Both the position numbers and the translations under genes were made by a program. From positions 1 to 64,000 of the forward strand of contig CABQNT010000005.1 in NCBI GenBank assembly GCA_902465605.1: a DNA stretch of 64,000 nt. Direction: 5' to 3'. This DNA is from Prevotella sp902465605. Lineage in GTDB: Bacteria; Bacteroidota; Bacteroidia; Bacteroidales; Bacteroidaceae. Of the stretch, positions 54,216-61,363 are shown piece after piece. The number at the start of each line of letters is the position of its first letter. The stretch's first letter is position 1. The notes under the pieces are model-generated. The model did not search any database, was not told where the DNA came from, and was given only the letters and a program-made list of their open reading frames with translations.

Positions 54216-55619
54216 ATGAAAACGATGAACATGAAATCTATATTTAAAAATATATTACTTGCAGTTTTAATGCTTTTCAGCATTGAATCCATTGCGCAAG
54301 TTAACCAATGGCGTGACATATATGAAGCCAAAAAGAAAGATACCGTATTCGGCATTGCTCGAAAATATGGTATTTCCGTTCCTGATTTGATGGATGCCAA
54401 TCCTGAAATGAAAAAAGAAGGATATGAGTTAAAGAAAGGGGATACCGTTTTCATACCATTTGTTAAGAATCAGACTGCTGCGACAACAAGGTCGGTCAAG
54501 ACACAAACACCTGCGACAAAAGCATCTGCCAAACCTCAATCGGTTAGCAATATGGACATTACCAAGCGTGCCATTCGCATCGGTGTGATGCTGCCTTTGC
54601 ACGATGTTGATGGTGATGGCAGGAGAATGGTGGAGTATTATCGTGGTTTGTTGCTGGCATGTGATGATTTAAAGGCAAAGGGCATTTCGACCGATATTCA
54701 TGCTTGGAATGTTCCGATAGATGTTGACATCCGCCAAACGTTGTTGGATCCGAATGCCAAAAGTTGTGACATCATTTTCGGTCCGTTATACACCAAGCAA
54801 GTAAAACATCTGGGAGATTTTTGCAAGAAGTTTGGAATTAAAATGGTGATACCGTTTTCTATTGAAGGTGGTGAGGTGTCCAACAACCCTCAGATATTCC
54901 AAATATACCAGTCGGCAGACAGTCAAGCACAAGATGCCATACGTGCTTACCTGGATCGTTTTCCTAACCATCATCCAGTATTCATTGACTGCAATGATGC
55001 TACAAGTACAAAAGGCATCTTCACTTTTCCGTTGAGAAAGCAGTTGGAAGACAAAGGCATCAAGTATAACATCACCAACTTGAAGTCCAGCGAGGAAGCT
55101 TTTGCAAAGTCGTTCAGCTTATCAAAGCCTAATGTTGTCATTCTGAACACCGGGCGTTCACCAGAATTGAACGTGGCTTTGGCAAAGATTGATGGGCTGA
55201 AGGCAGCCAATCCCGCACTGTCTGTGTCGTTGTTTGGTTACACAGAGTGGCTGATGTATACGAAAGTGTACTTCGATTACTTCTGCAAGTACGAAACTTA
55301 TATACCGACAGTTGCTTATTACAACGCCCTCTCTCCTCAAACCAAGCGGATTGAATATAAGTATCGTCAGTGGTTTAAGGAAGAGATGCAAGGCGCTCTT
55401 CCACGATTTGCACTAACTGGTTACGACCAAGCAAGTTATTTTTGTCAAGGACTTCATCGGTATGGCATGAACTTCTCAGGAAGCAAAGCGGAAAATATGC
55501 ATACGCCATTGCAAACTCCATTACATTTCAGGCAGGTCGCTAACGGTGGCAGACAGAATGCCAATTTCATGTTGATTCATTATAAGAACAACCGAACCAT
55601 CGAGAGTATCACTTATTAA
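54216..55619 (+). CDS. LysM and periplasmic-binding-fold protein
   Basis: Exported 467-aa protein combining a LysM peptidoglycan-binding module (about 35-85: DTVFGIARKYGISVPDLMDANPEM, ending KKGDTVFIPF) with a type-1 periplasmic-binding fold (about 120-440: IRIGVMLPLHDVDGDGRRMVEYYRGLLLACDDLK). The signal peptide ends SIAQ. This combination is usual in Bacteroidetes envelope proteins whose ligand is unknown; the binding domain may be structural. It starts an operon with a PorT-like barrel (25 bp downstream) and a peptide transporter. ATG 54216 may be replaced by 54225 or 54231. Confidence 0.85.
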   Translation: MKTMNMKSIFKNILLAVLMLFSIESIAQVNQWRDIYEAKKKDTVFGIARKYGISVPDLMDANPEMKKEGYELKKGDTVFIPFVKNQTAATTRSVKTQTPATKASAKPQSVSNMDITKRAIRIGVMLPLHDVDGDGRRMVEYYRGLLLACDDLKAKGISTDIHAWNVPIDVDIRQTLLDPNAKSCDIIFGPLYTKQVKHLGDFCKKFGIKMVIPFSIEGGEVSNNPQIFQIYQSADSQAQDAIRAYLDRFPNHHPVFIDCNDATSTKGIFTFPLRKQLEDKGIKYNITNLKSSEEAFAKSFSLSKPNVVILNTGRSPELNVALAKIDGLKAANPALSVSLFGYTEWLMYTKVYFDYFCKYETYIPTVAYYNALSPQTKRIEYKYRQWFKEEMQGALPRFALTGYDQASYFCQGLHRYGMNFSGSKAENMHTPLQTPLHFRQVANGGRQNANFMLIHYKNNRTIESITY

Positions 55620-55644
55620 AGAATCGCTTTTGAAAGATTTTTAA

Positions 55645-56382
55645 ATGAAAAAGTCGGTATTTTCTCTACTGTTCATGTTGTTTCCTTTGTGGCTTTTTGC
55701 CCAAGTAGGGAACTATCGTAACGAGTTTGCTGTGGGCGTTAATGGCGGCTATGTCCTCAGTAATGTCGGCTTTGTACCCAAAGTTACGCAAGGCTTGCAT
55801 GGGGGCATGACAGGAGGACTCACGTTGCGTTATACATCAGAGAAGTACTTCAAGACCATTTGCTCTATTTATGCCGAGGTGAACTATACACAGGGTGGAT
55901 GGAAAGAAAACATCGTTGACTTGAAAGATCAACCAGTTGTGAACGGTGAAACGGGACTCGAAGAAGAATATAGCAGAACCATCAATTATATACAAGTACC
56001 CGTTTTCGCCCATTTGGCATGGGGAAAAGAGGGTAGAGGCTTTCAATTTTTCTTTCAAGCTGGTCCCCAGTTCGGTTATATGCTGAATGAAAATACTAGC
56101 GCAAACTTTGACTTTGACCATGCAAACTTGAATGACAGAGCCAATAAAGAGACAACACAATATAGCATGCCTGTGGAACACAAGTTTGATTATGGAATTG
56201 TAGCGGGCATCGGAGTGGAGTATTCGTTGCCTAAGCTGGGGCATCTTTTGCTTGATGCACGCTATTATTATGGTTTGGCAAATATCTATGGTGATACCAA
56301 GAGAGATTATTTTGCCAAGTCTAACTTGTCTAATATCGTAGTAAAGCTGTCTTATCTTTTTGACATAACTAAAACCAATTAA
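55645..56382 (+). CDS. PorT-family outer-membrane beta-barrel protein
   Basis: Exported 245-aa barrel: a signal peptide (ending LFAQ), then alternating strands starting FAVGVNGGYVLSNVGFVP, with the RTINYIQVPVFAHLAWG and LLLDARYYYGLANIY segments typical of the PorT/outer-membrane beta-barrel group. PorT itself belongs to the type IX secretion machinery of Porphyromonas, but many paralogues exist, so I do not assign that role. It lies between the LysM protein and the POT transporter. Confidence 0.82.
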   Translation: MKKSVFSLLFMLFPLWLFAQVGNYRNEFAVGVNGGYVLSNVGFVPKVTQGLHGGMTGGLTLRYTSEKYFKTICSIYAEVNYTQGGWKENIVDLKDQPVVNGETGLEEEYSRTINYIQVPVFAHLAWGKEGRGFQFFFQAGPQFGYMLNENTSANFDFDHANLNDRANKETTQYSMPVEHKFDYGIVAGIGVEYSLPKLGHLLLDARYYYGLANIYGDTKRDYFAKSNLSNIVVKLSYLFDITKTN

Positions 56383-56395
56383 AAAAAATAAATCT

Positions 56396-57922
56396 ATGTT
56401 TGAAAATCAACCTAAAGGCCTTTTTGCTTTGGCACTGGCCAACACCGGCGAACGATTTGGTTATTACACCATGATTGCCGTGTTTGTATTGTTTTTAAGA
56501 GCTAACTTTGGATTAGATCCTGGTACGGCTGGTATGATTTACAGTGTGTTCCTTGGACTGGTTTACTTCCTTCCACTGGTGGGTGGTGTGCTTGCCGACA
56601 AGTTCGGTTTTGGCAAGATGGTCACCATTGGCATTGTGGTGATGTTCCTGGGTTACCTGTTCTTATCCATACCATTGGGCGGTGAGACGTTTGCGCTCTT
56701 AGTAATGTTACTGGCTTTGCTGTTCATCAGCTTTGGTACAGGCTTGTTCAAAGGCAACTTGCAAGTAATGGTAGGTAATCTTTACGATGATCCGAAGTAT
56801 GCCGACAAGCGCGATTCAGCTTTCTCCATCTTCTATATGGCTATCAATATTGGTGCTTTGTTCGCACCAACGGCAGCCGTACGCATTAAGGAGTGGGCCG
56901 AGTCTGTTGGTTATGCCGAGAACGATGCTTATCATTTCTCCTTCGCTGTAGCATGTGTATCCTTAATTATTTCTATGGCTATATATTATGGTTTCCGTTC
57001 AACTTTCCGTCATGTGGAAGGAAACGGCACGGCAGCTAAGACAGACGATGGTAAAGCTATCGAGACCGAAGAGTTGAGCAAAAAAGATGTAAGGGATAGG
57101 GTAGTGGCACTATTGTTAGTGTTTGCAGTGGTTATTTTCTTCTGGATGTCATTCCACCAGAACGGACTCACGCTGACTTACTTTGCCAATGAGTTTACTC
57201 AAAAGACTTCTTCTGGCGTTCAGAGCATGGCTTTCGATGTGGTGAACCTTGTGATGATTGTCTTTATCGTTTATGCAGGATTTTCATTCTTCCAGTCAAA
57301 AACACAGAAAGCTAAGGGAATCTCTTTAGCCGTCATCGTGGCAGCAATCGCTGTGTTGATTTATAAGTACACACAAGTAGAGGGAGCTATTGATGTGAGT
57401 GCGCCTATTTTCCAACAATTCAATCCATTCTATGTTGTAGCGTTGACACCAGTCAGCATGGCTATCTTTGGTTCGTTGGCAGCCAAGGGTAAAGAACCTT
57501 CGGCTCCACGCAAGATAGCCTATGGTATGGTGATTGCGGCATTTGCCTATACCATCATGATTGTTGGCTCACAAGGCTTGCTTACTCCTAATGAACAGGC
57601 GTTAGCTGCCGAGGCAGGAACAGCCAGTTACGCATCTGCCAACTGGTTGATTAGTACTTATCTCGTGCTGACGTTTGGTGAATTGCTGTTAAGTCCAATG
57701 GGTATCAGCTTTGTAAGCAAGGTTGCACCTCCCAAGCTCAAGGGAGCCATGATGGGTGGATGGTTTGCCGCTACCGCCATTGGTAACTTGCTGGTGAGCG
57801 TAGGTGGATACCTTTGGGGTGACTTACCAGTATGGGCTGTTTGGTCTGTATTCATTGGAGTCTGCTTGCTCTCTGCTTTGTTCATGTTCTCTGTAATGAA
57901 GCGATTAGAGAAAGTTTGTTAG
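56396..57922 (+). CDS. POT-family peptide MFS transporter
   Basis: Proton-coupled oligopeptide transporter-type protein (508 aa, about 14 helices). The first helix has NTGERFGYY where the family usually has ExxERFxYY, so the first Glu is Asn; this residue helps couple transport to protons in studied members. The second signature (GTGLFKGNLQVMVGNLY, then RDSAFSIFYMAINIGALF) is intact. It lies 13 bp after the PorT-like gene and ends at a strong terminator. Substrate is probably di/tripeptides, but the altered motif leaves the coupling ion open. Confidence 0.88.
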   Translation: MFENQPKGLFALALANTGERFGYYTMIAVFVLFLRANFGLDPGTAGMIYSVFLGLVYFLPLVGGVLADKFGFGKMVTIGIVVMFLGYLFLSIPLGGETFALLVMLLALLFISFGTGLFKGNLQVMVGNLYDDPKYADKRDSAFSIFYMAINIGALFAPTAAVRIKEWAESVGYAENDAYHFSFAVACVSLIISMAIYYGFRSTFRHVEGNGTAAKTDDGKAIETEELSKKDVRDRVVALLLVFAVVIFFWMSFHQNGLTLTYFANEFTQKTSSGVQSMAFDVVNLVMIVFIVYAGFSFFQSKTQKAKGISLAVIVAAIAVLIYKYTQVEGAIDVSAPIFQQFNPFYVVALTPVSMAIFGSLAAKGKEPSAPRKIAYGMVIAAFAYTIMIVGSQGLLTPNEQALAAEAGTASYASANWLISTYLVLTFGELLLSPMGISFVSKVAPPKLKGAMMGGWFAATAIGNLLVSVGGYLWGDLPVWAVWSVFIGVCLLSALFMFSVMKRLEKVC

Positions 57923-57942
57923 TCAAATAACACCATTAAATG

Positions 57943-57980
57943 AAAAGGCGTTTCGAAGTATGATGTTCGAAACGCCTTTT
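57943..57980 (+). terminator. Terminator after the POT transporter
   Basis: AAAAGGCGTTTCGAA (57943-57957) pairs perfectly with 57966-57980 around an 8-nt loop and ends in a run of Ts. Confidence 0.85.
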
Positions 57981-58033
57981 TATCTTGGTGAATAGATTCC
58001 TATTCTACATCATTCAATATGATTCGTGTAGCA

Positions 58034-58264
58034 TTATTCAACGGTGTACAACCAAATGACAGCAATTATGATGAGTGCTGCAATGATGGATAAGGAAATG
58101 AACAGAACGTTACTAATCATTTTTCTTCGTTTCTTAGAAAAACGATTGTTGTTCTTAAACTTTGATGACTCGTGGGGGCTTCGATGGTGATGGTGTTGAG
58201 AATGAGAATAATGTCCATGAGCTCCTTCTCTCGGTGTAGATTCATTAGGGTTGTGTTCTGTCAT
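58034..58264 (-). CDS. His-rich single-pass membrane mini-protein (76 aa)
   Basis: Short protein from ATG 58264 (58276 also possible). The N-terminal half is polar and His-rich, with nine His in about 20 residues (GAHGHYSHSQHHHH region), then a basic patch (KKRRK) and one C-terminal membrane segment (ISNVLFISLSIIAALIIIAVIWLY). A good promoter precedes it. The longer upstream frame runs through the hppA terminator and is not credible. The His cluster suggests metal binding, but this is inference. No family recognised. Confidence 0.65.
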   Translation of the reverse strand: MTEHNPNESTPREGAHGHYSHSQHHHHRSPHESSKFKNNNRFSKKRRKMISNVLFISLSIIAALIIIAVIWLYTVE

Positions 58265-58287
58265 TATCGTTGTCATTATTTCTATTG

Positions 58288-58318
58288 CAAAGATAATGAA
58301 ATATTCTTTGCAAACAAG
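58288..58318 (-). promoter_or_regulatory. Promoter of the His-rich mini-protein
   Basis: Minus-strand TATCTTTG (58288-58295) with CTTG (58315-58318) 19 bp upstream, close to consensus. Confidence 0.7.
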
Positions 58319-58320
58319 AA

Positions 58321-58374
58321 TCACCCCAAGAAACTCATCCAATTTTACAACATTGGTTGAGTTTCTTGGGGTGA
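58321..58374 (-). terminator. hppA terminator
   Basis: 58321-58337 pairs perfectly with 58358-58374 (17 bp, 20-nt loop), 27 bp beyond the hppA stop on the minus strand. Confidence 0.82.
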
Positions 58375-58400
58375 TTTCCAAGCATTGATGTCTTATGTGT

Positions 58401-60602
58401 TTAGATCAAAGCTGCTGTAAGTCCAGCCATCACGATGCTGACCATAGACATCAACTTAATCAGAATATTTAAGCTCGGCCCGCTGGTATCTTTGAAAGGA
58501 TCACCTACGGTGTCGCCAACGACAGTAGCCTTGTGACACGCAGAGCCCTTGCCACCGAAGTTACCTTCTTCTACCATCTTCTTGGCATTATCCCATGCGC
58601 CACCTGCGTTTGCCATGAATATGGCCAGCGTAAAGCCTGCAGACAATCCGCCTACTAACAAACCTAACACGCCTGCGACACCTAATACGATGCCAACAAC
58701 GATAGGAATGGCTATAGCCAGAATGGATGGTAACAGCATCTCGCGTTGTGCCGACTTGGTACTAATCTCCACACACCTGCTATAGTCGGGAGTAGCTTTG
58801 CCCTCTAAAATACCTTTGATTTCTCGGAACTGTCGACGAACCTCATCCACCATCGCACCTGCCGCTCTACCTACAGCCCCCATGGTGAGTCCGCAGAACA
58901 AGTAAGCAGCCATGGCACCTATGAAGGCACCAACCAAAACGCGCGGATTCATCAGGTTCACTTGGAAGAAGCCCATGAAATCTGACATGGTTGCCGTGTT
59001 TGGTGTAAATATGGTTCCGGCGGCATTTACAAATTGATGACCTTCGTCTACCATTCTGATCATGGCTATTTTCACCTCTTCTATATAGGATGCCAAAAGC
59101 GCCAGCGCGGTTAAAGCGGCTGAGCCAATGGCAAAGCCCTTACCTGTAGCCGCCGTGGTGTTACCCAATGCGTCGAGTGCATCGGTGCGTTCTCTCACCT
59201 CTTCGCCCAGTTCACTCATTTCTGCGTTACCCCCCGCATTGTCAGCAATGGGGCCATAGGCATCTGTAGCCAAGGTGATGCCCAAGGTGGAAAGCATGCC
59301 TACTGCCGCAATGCCAATACCATACAGTCCATGACTGATGGATTCGGCACTCATACTCATATCAAATCCGTTGGCACAGAGATAACTCATCAGGATGGCT
59401 GCGGAGATGGTTACCACCGGAATGCAAGTGCTTATCATTCCTGTTCCAATGCCCTTGATGATCACGGTAGCCGCACCCGTTTGCGAAGCAGCTGCAATCT
59501 CTTTGGTGGGCTTGTAGCTGTGTGAGGTGTAATATTCGGTGGCTTGGCCGATGATTACACCTGCAGCAAGACCCGATATAACCGAGAAGCTAATGCCTAA
59601 CCAATTGTTAATTCCTAAAAGATAGAGGATGACGAACGTTGCGATGGCAATCAGCACGGCCGAAAAGTTGGTACCAAGGCTCAATGATTTCAGCAAATCC
59701 TTCATGGTTGCCTCTTCCTTCGTACGCACCATGAAGATACCAGCCAAACTTAAGAATATACCCACGGCAGCAATAATCATGGGTGCTACTACTGCTTTCA
59801 TTTGCATCTCGCCGCTTGCCGCAAAGGCTGTGGCACCCAGTGCAGCCGTTGAAAGAATGCTTCCGCAGTAGCTTTCATACAAGTCAGCACCCATACCAGC
59901 CACATCTCCTACGTTATCGCCCACATTGTCGGCAATGGTTGCGGGGTTGCGGGGGTCGTCTTCAGGAATATCTTGTTCTACCTTGCCCACCAAATCGGCT
60001 CCAACGTCGGCTGCCTTGGTATAGATACCTCCACCAACACGTGCAAACAGTGCTTGGGTTGAGGCACCCATACCAAAGGTAAGCATGGTTGTGGTGATGG
60101 TGATGAGAGCCATGTGGTCGCCTGTGTAGAACAGAGAAAGTATCATAAACCAGATGGCAATGTCCAATAGTCCAAGGCCTACCACCACAAGTCCCATCAC
60201 AGCGCCCGAGCGAAACGCAATCTGTAAACCTTGGTTCAAGCTCTTTCGTGCTGCGTTAGCCGTTCTGCCAGAGGCATAAGTGGCGGTTTTCATGCCAAAG
60301 AATCCACAGAGTCCGCTAAAGAATCCGCCAGTAAGGAATGCAAAGGGGACCCATGGGTTCTGAACTTTCAGCACGTACGCCATGAATGCAAATAACAGCG
60401 CTAATGCGATAAAGACATAACCAACAACTTTGTATTGTTGTTTAAGATAGGCCATGGCTCCTTTACGAACGTGTAGAGCAATTTCACGCATGCGTGGGGT
60501 ACCTTCATCGGCCTTCATCATGTTACTAAAAAAATACCAGGCCATAGCCAGTGCAATAATTGATGCAACTGGTACAAGCCAGAAAACAATTGGAATGTTC
60601 AT
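58401..60602 (-). CDS. hppA: Membrane-bound ion-translocating pyrophosphatase
   Basis: Integral membrane pyrophosphatase (733 aa from ATG 60602) that pumps Na+ and/or H+ with energy from PPi hydrolysis. Active-site blocks are clear: DVGADLVGKVE followed by DDPRNPATIADNVGDNVGD, and the C-terminal KATVVGDTVGDPFKDTSGP. The segment LGNTTAATGKG has Ala where potassium-independent enzymes carry Lys, so this is predicted to be potassium-dependent. Whether it pumps Na+, H+ or both cannot be settled by eye. An upstream in-frame ATG (60734) would run over the promoter. It pairs functionally with PPi-dependent PFK in this window. Confidence 0.96.
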   Translation of the reverse strand: MNIPIVFWLVPVASIIALAMAWYFFSNMMKADEGTPRMREIALHVRKGAMAYLKQQYKVVGYVFIALALLFAFMAYVLKVQNPWVPFAFLTGGFFSGLCGFFGMKTATYASGRTANAARKSLNQGLQIAFRSGAVMGLVVVGLGLLDIAIWFMILSLFYTGDHMALITITTTMLTFGMGASTQALFARVGGGIYTKAADVGADLVGKVEQDIPEDDPRNPATIADNVGDNVGDVAGMGADLYESYCGSILSTAALGATAFAASGEMQMKAVVAPMIIAAVGIFLSLAGIFMVRTKEEATMKDLLKSLSLGTNFSAVLIAIATFVILYLLGINNWLGISFSVISGLAAGVIIGQATEYYTSHSYKPTKEIAAASQTGAATVIIKGIGTGMISTCIPVVTISAAILMSYLCANGFDMSMSAESISHGLYGIGIAAVGMLSTLGITLATDAYGPIADNAGGNAEMSELGEEVRERTDALDALGNTTAATGKGFAIGSAALTALALLASYIEEVKIAMIRMVDEGHQFVNAAGTIFTPNTATMSDFMGFFQVNLMNPRVLVGAFIGAMAAYLFCGLTMGAVGRAAGAMVDEVRRQFREIKGILEGKATPDYSRCVEISTKSAQREMLLPSILAIAIPIVVGIVLGVAGVLGLLVGGLSAGFTLAIFMANAGGAWDNAKKMVEEGNFGGKGSACHKATVVGDTVGDPFKDTSGPSLNILIKLMSMVSIVMAGLTAALI

Positions 60603-60636
60603 GGTTTTAATGTGTTTTAAGTTAGTAGATTTGTCG

Positions 60637-60667
60637 CAAATGTAGTGAATAATTTTAAGTTTGCAAA
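60637..60667 (-). promoter_or_regulatory. hppA promoter
   Basis: Minus-strand TTTG (60664-60667), 19 bp, TACATTTG (60637-60644): a near-perfect match. The leader to ATG 60602 is about 30 nt. Confidence 0.75.
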
Positions 60668-60889
60668 TATTTCTTACATATTTTCCCACTTTGAAAACCA
60701 GAAAGTTTAGAATGGCGAAATATGGGTTGTTCATTTATCGGGATGTGATGTACTGAACCAGCGCAAAAGAACAGAGTGAGCATTTGTTGATTTTTTTGCT
60801 CATATTTAGCCCTCGAAATGGCCCTTCAGAATGTGCAATCTAGAAGAAAATACTAGGCATGGAGGATGCACACAGGACGTCAACGACGC

Positions 60890-61037
60890 TTTAGAATTGT
60901 GTTTTTGCTGCAATGTCAATGTGTTTTTCGCTGAATATGCATCATTTCGGTGGGCAAGTTGTAGCTTATTGCTCGCCAAAAGCATGTTAATTCCATGCTT
61001 AACTCAATGCTTTTGCCAGCAAAAGAGATATTGATAG
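60890..61037. repeat. 22-bp periodic array E (7 units)
   Basis: Seven 16-bp units start exactly every 22 bp from 60890 to 61022. The best are AATGTCAATGTGTTTT (60912), AAAAGCATGTTAATTC (60978), TAACTCAATGCTTTTG (61000) and AAAGAGATATTGATAG (61022). Spacers vary and are GC-richer (for example tcgctg, gtgggc, ctcgcc). It lies in the 761-bp gap between hppA and the PAP2 gene; 60668-60889 shows nothing recognisable. Confidence 0.72.
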
Positions 61038-61363
61038 GTAGATAAAACATAAGAAAGACTCGCAAACTGTTGTGTATGAAGTATATACAAAGAATGCTCA
61101 TGCTTGCCGTATTAGCTACACGCGGTATGTTTGTTTGCAAATATGCGAAATATGAACGCATACGTTGTCAAGAAAATTCAGTAACGTTGGCAGTCATGAT
61201 TTGGGTAGGACCAACGAGCATATCTTTTGATAGAAAGGTGGCATTTAGATGGGGTTCTCAATGGATTAGTCCATCCAGTTGTACCAAGAATCGCTCATAG
61301 CGTTTTGATTGCTATTGCATGACAGGGGAGCGATTCATCATGTTCGGCCGACTGGTGGCTGAT
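61038..61363. other. Noncoding stretch before the PAP2 stop
   Basis: No credible gene. A 76-codon frame on the plus strand has no family resemblance. A 9-bp inverted repeat (61288-61296 with 61328-61336) lies 28 bp beyond the PAP2 stop and may terminate that leftward transcript. Confidence 0.4.

Noticed and set aside
58265..58381. N-terminal extension of the His-rich mini-protein
   Set aside because: It is translated from the hppA terminator hairpin and lies upstream of the mini-protein's promoter.
10457..61037. The periodic arrays as CRISPR
   Set aside because: The repeated unit is 16 bp with 6-bp spacers, far too short for CRISPR, spacers recur, units diverge strongly, and no cas genes are nearby.
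61070..61300. 76-codon frame between array E and the PAP2 gene
   Set aside because: Composition is not protein-like, no promoter or ribosome site, no recognisable motif.
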